The notes beneath the pieces were generated by a model. That model was not told where the DNA came from. It saw only the letters and a program-made list of their open reading frames with translations, and ran no database searches. Below are positions 13,514 to 13,605 of a DNA stretch of 13,605 nucleotides, in pieces (position 1 is the stretch's first letter; the number at the start of each line of letters is the position of its first letter). A program made the translations under genes and the position numbers. This DNA is from JBLHOS01 sp047623825 (lineage in GTDB: Bacteria > Pseudomonadota > Alphaproteobacteria > Rhodobacterales > Rhodobacteraceae), in contig JBLHOS010000081.1 in the NCBI GenBank assembly GCA_047623825.1, positions 1-13,605 of the forward strand, read 5' to 3'.

Positions 13514-13548
13514 CGCGATCATACCAAAAACTGTTTTTGATGATCGCG
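13514..13548. repeat. 35-bp imperfect palindrome
   Basis: Perfect 9-bp arms CGCGATCAT/ATGATCGCG enclose a second inverted repeat CAAAAAC-T-GTTTTTG, giving an almost continuous palindrome of 35 bp. No U-tract follows on either strand. A smaller hairpin CCGCG-CTTTCA-CGCGG follows at 13567-13582; on the minus strand that one is followed by GTCTATTTTT and could be a leftward terminator for a gene beyond the window. Confidence 0.5.
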
Positions 13549-13605
13549 AGGCACACAAAAATAGACCCGCGCTTTCACGCGGCTCCAAATCGAAAATATC
13601 TGTGA

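Noticed and set aside
1..13605. CRISPR arrays, toxin-antitoxin pairs, phage genes, rRNA
   Set aside because: No regular spaced repeats, paired small genes with family features, phage structural genes or rRNA segments were seen.

Overview
The window reads as chromosomal DNA of an alphaproteobacterium, most likely a marine Rhodobacteraceae (Roseobacter-group) bacterium. This rests on the gene order hemY - Mic60/mitofilin - hemD back to back with tsaD - gpsA - YciI - EVE, on the protein sequences (DUF2853, double-CDGSH, DM13, DUF1761), and on the moderate GC content. The species cannot be fixed from sequence reading alone.

Layout. (1) 1-1435 is an accessory edge: the 3' end of an IS3-family insertion sequence, mostly silent DNA, and one unrecognised helical 173-aa protein. 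It stops at the 3' end of a tRNA-Thr(CGU) gene (1436-1511, minus). (2) 1554-7923 is conserved core. Leftward run uroporphyrinogen-III synthase (hemD), a Mic60-like membrane coiled-coil protein and HemY, which form a haem/envelope cluster. From the same 48-bp divergent gap, tsaD, gpsA, a YciI-like protein and an EVE-domain protein run rightward as a tightly coupled operon (ATGA overlap, 3-bp gap, TAATG overlap). (3) 7912-10841 is mixed: a secreted DM13 protein, a dead DUF1761 gene, a candidate small RNA, DUF2853, a double-CDGSH iron-sulfur protein and a dead DUF1428 gene. (4) 10841-12906 holds an HD-domain metalloprotein and ahcY, converging on a strong shared terminator. (5) 12969-13605 has no intact gene, but contains a frameshifted small membrane-protein gene, the frameshifted C-terminal scrap of a zinc-type alcohol dehydrogenase, and hairpins.

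Functionally, the core genes cover tetrapyrrole synthesis (HemD, HemY), inner-membrane organisation (Mic60), t6A37 tRNA modification (TsaD, with a likely substrate tRNA-Thr in the same window), glycerol-3-phosphate supply for phospholipids (GpsA) and methyl-cycle recycling of S-adenosylhomocysteine (AhcY).

The most notable property is gene decay. Four broken genes can be reconstructed by eye from matching pieces in different frames, all beside intact housekeeping genes. I see no convincing new defence or mobile system. The best leads are the candidate small RNA at about 8855-8952, the HD protein with a PhnZ/MIOX-like metal-ligand pattern, and the unrecognised 173-aa protein beside the IS.
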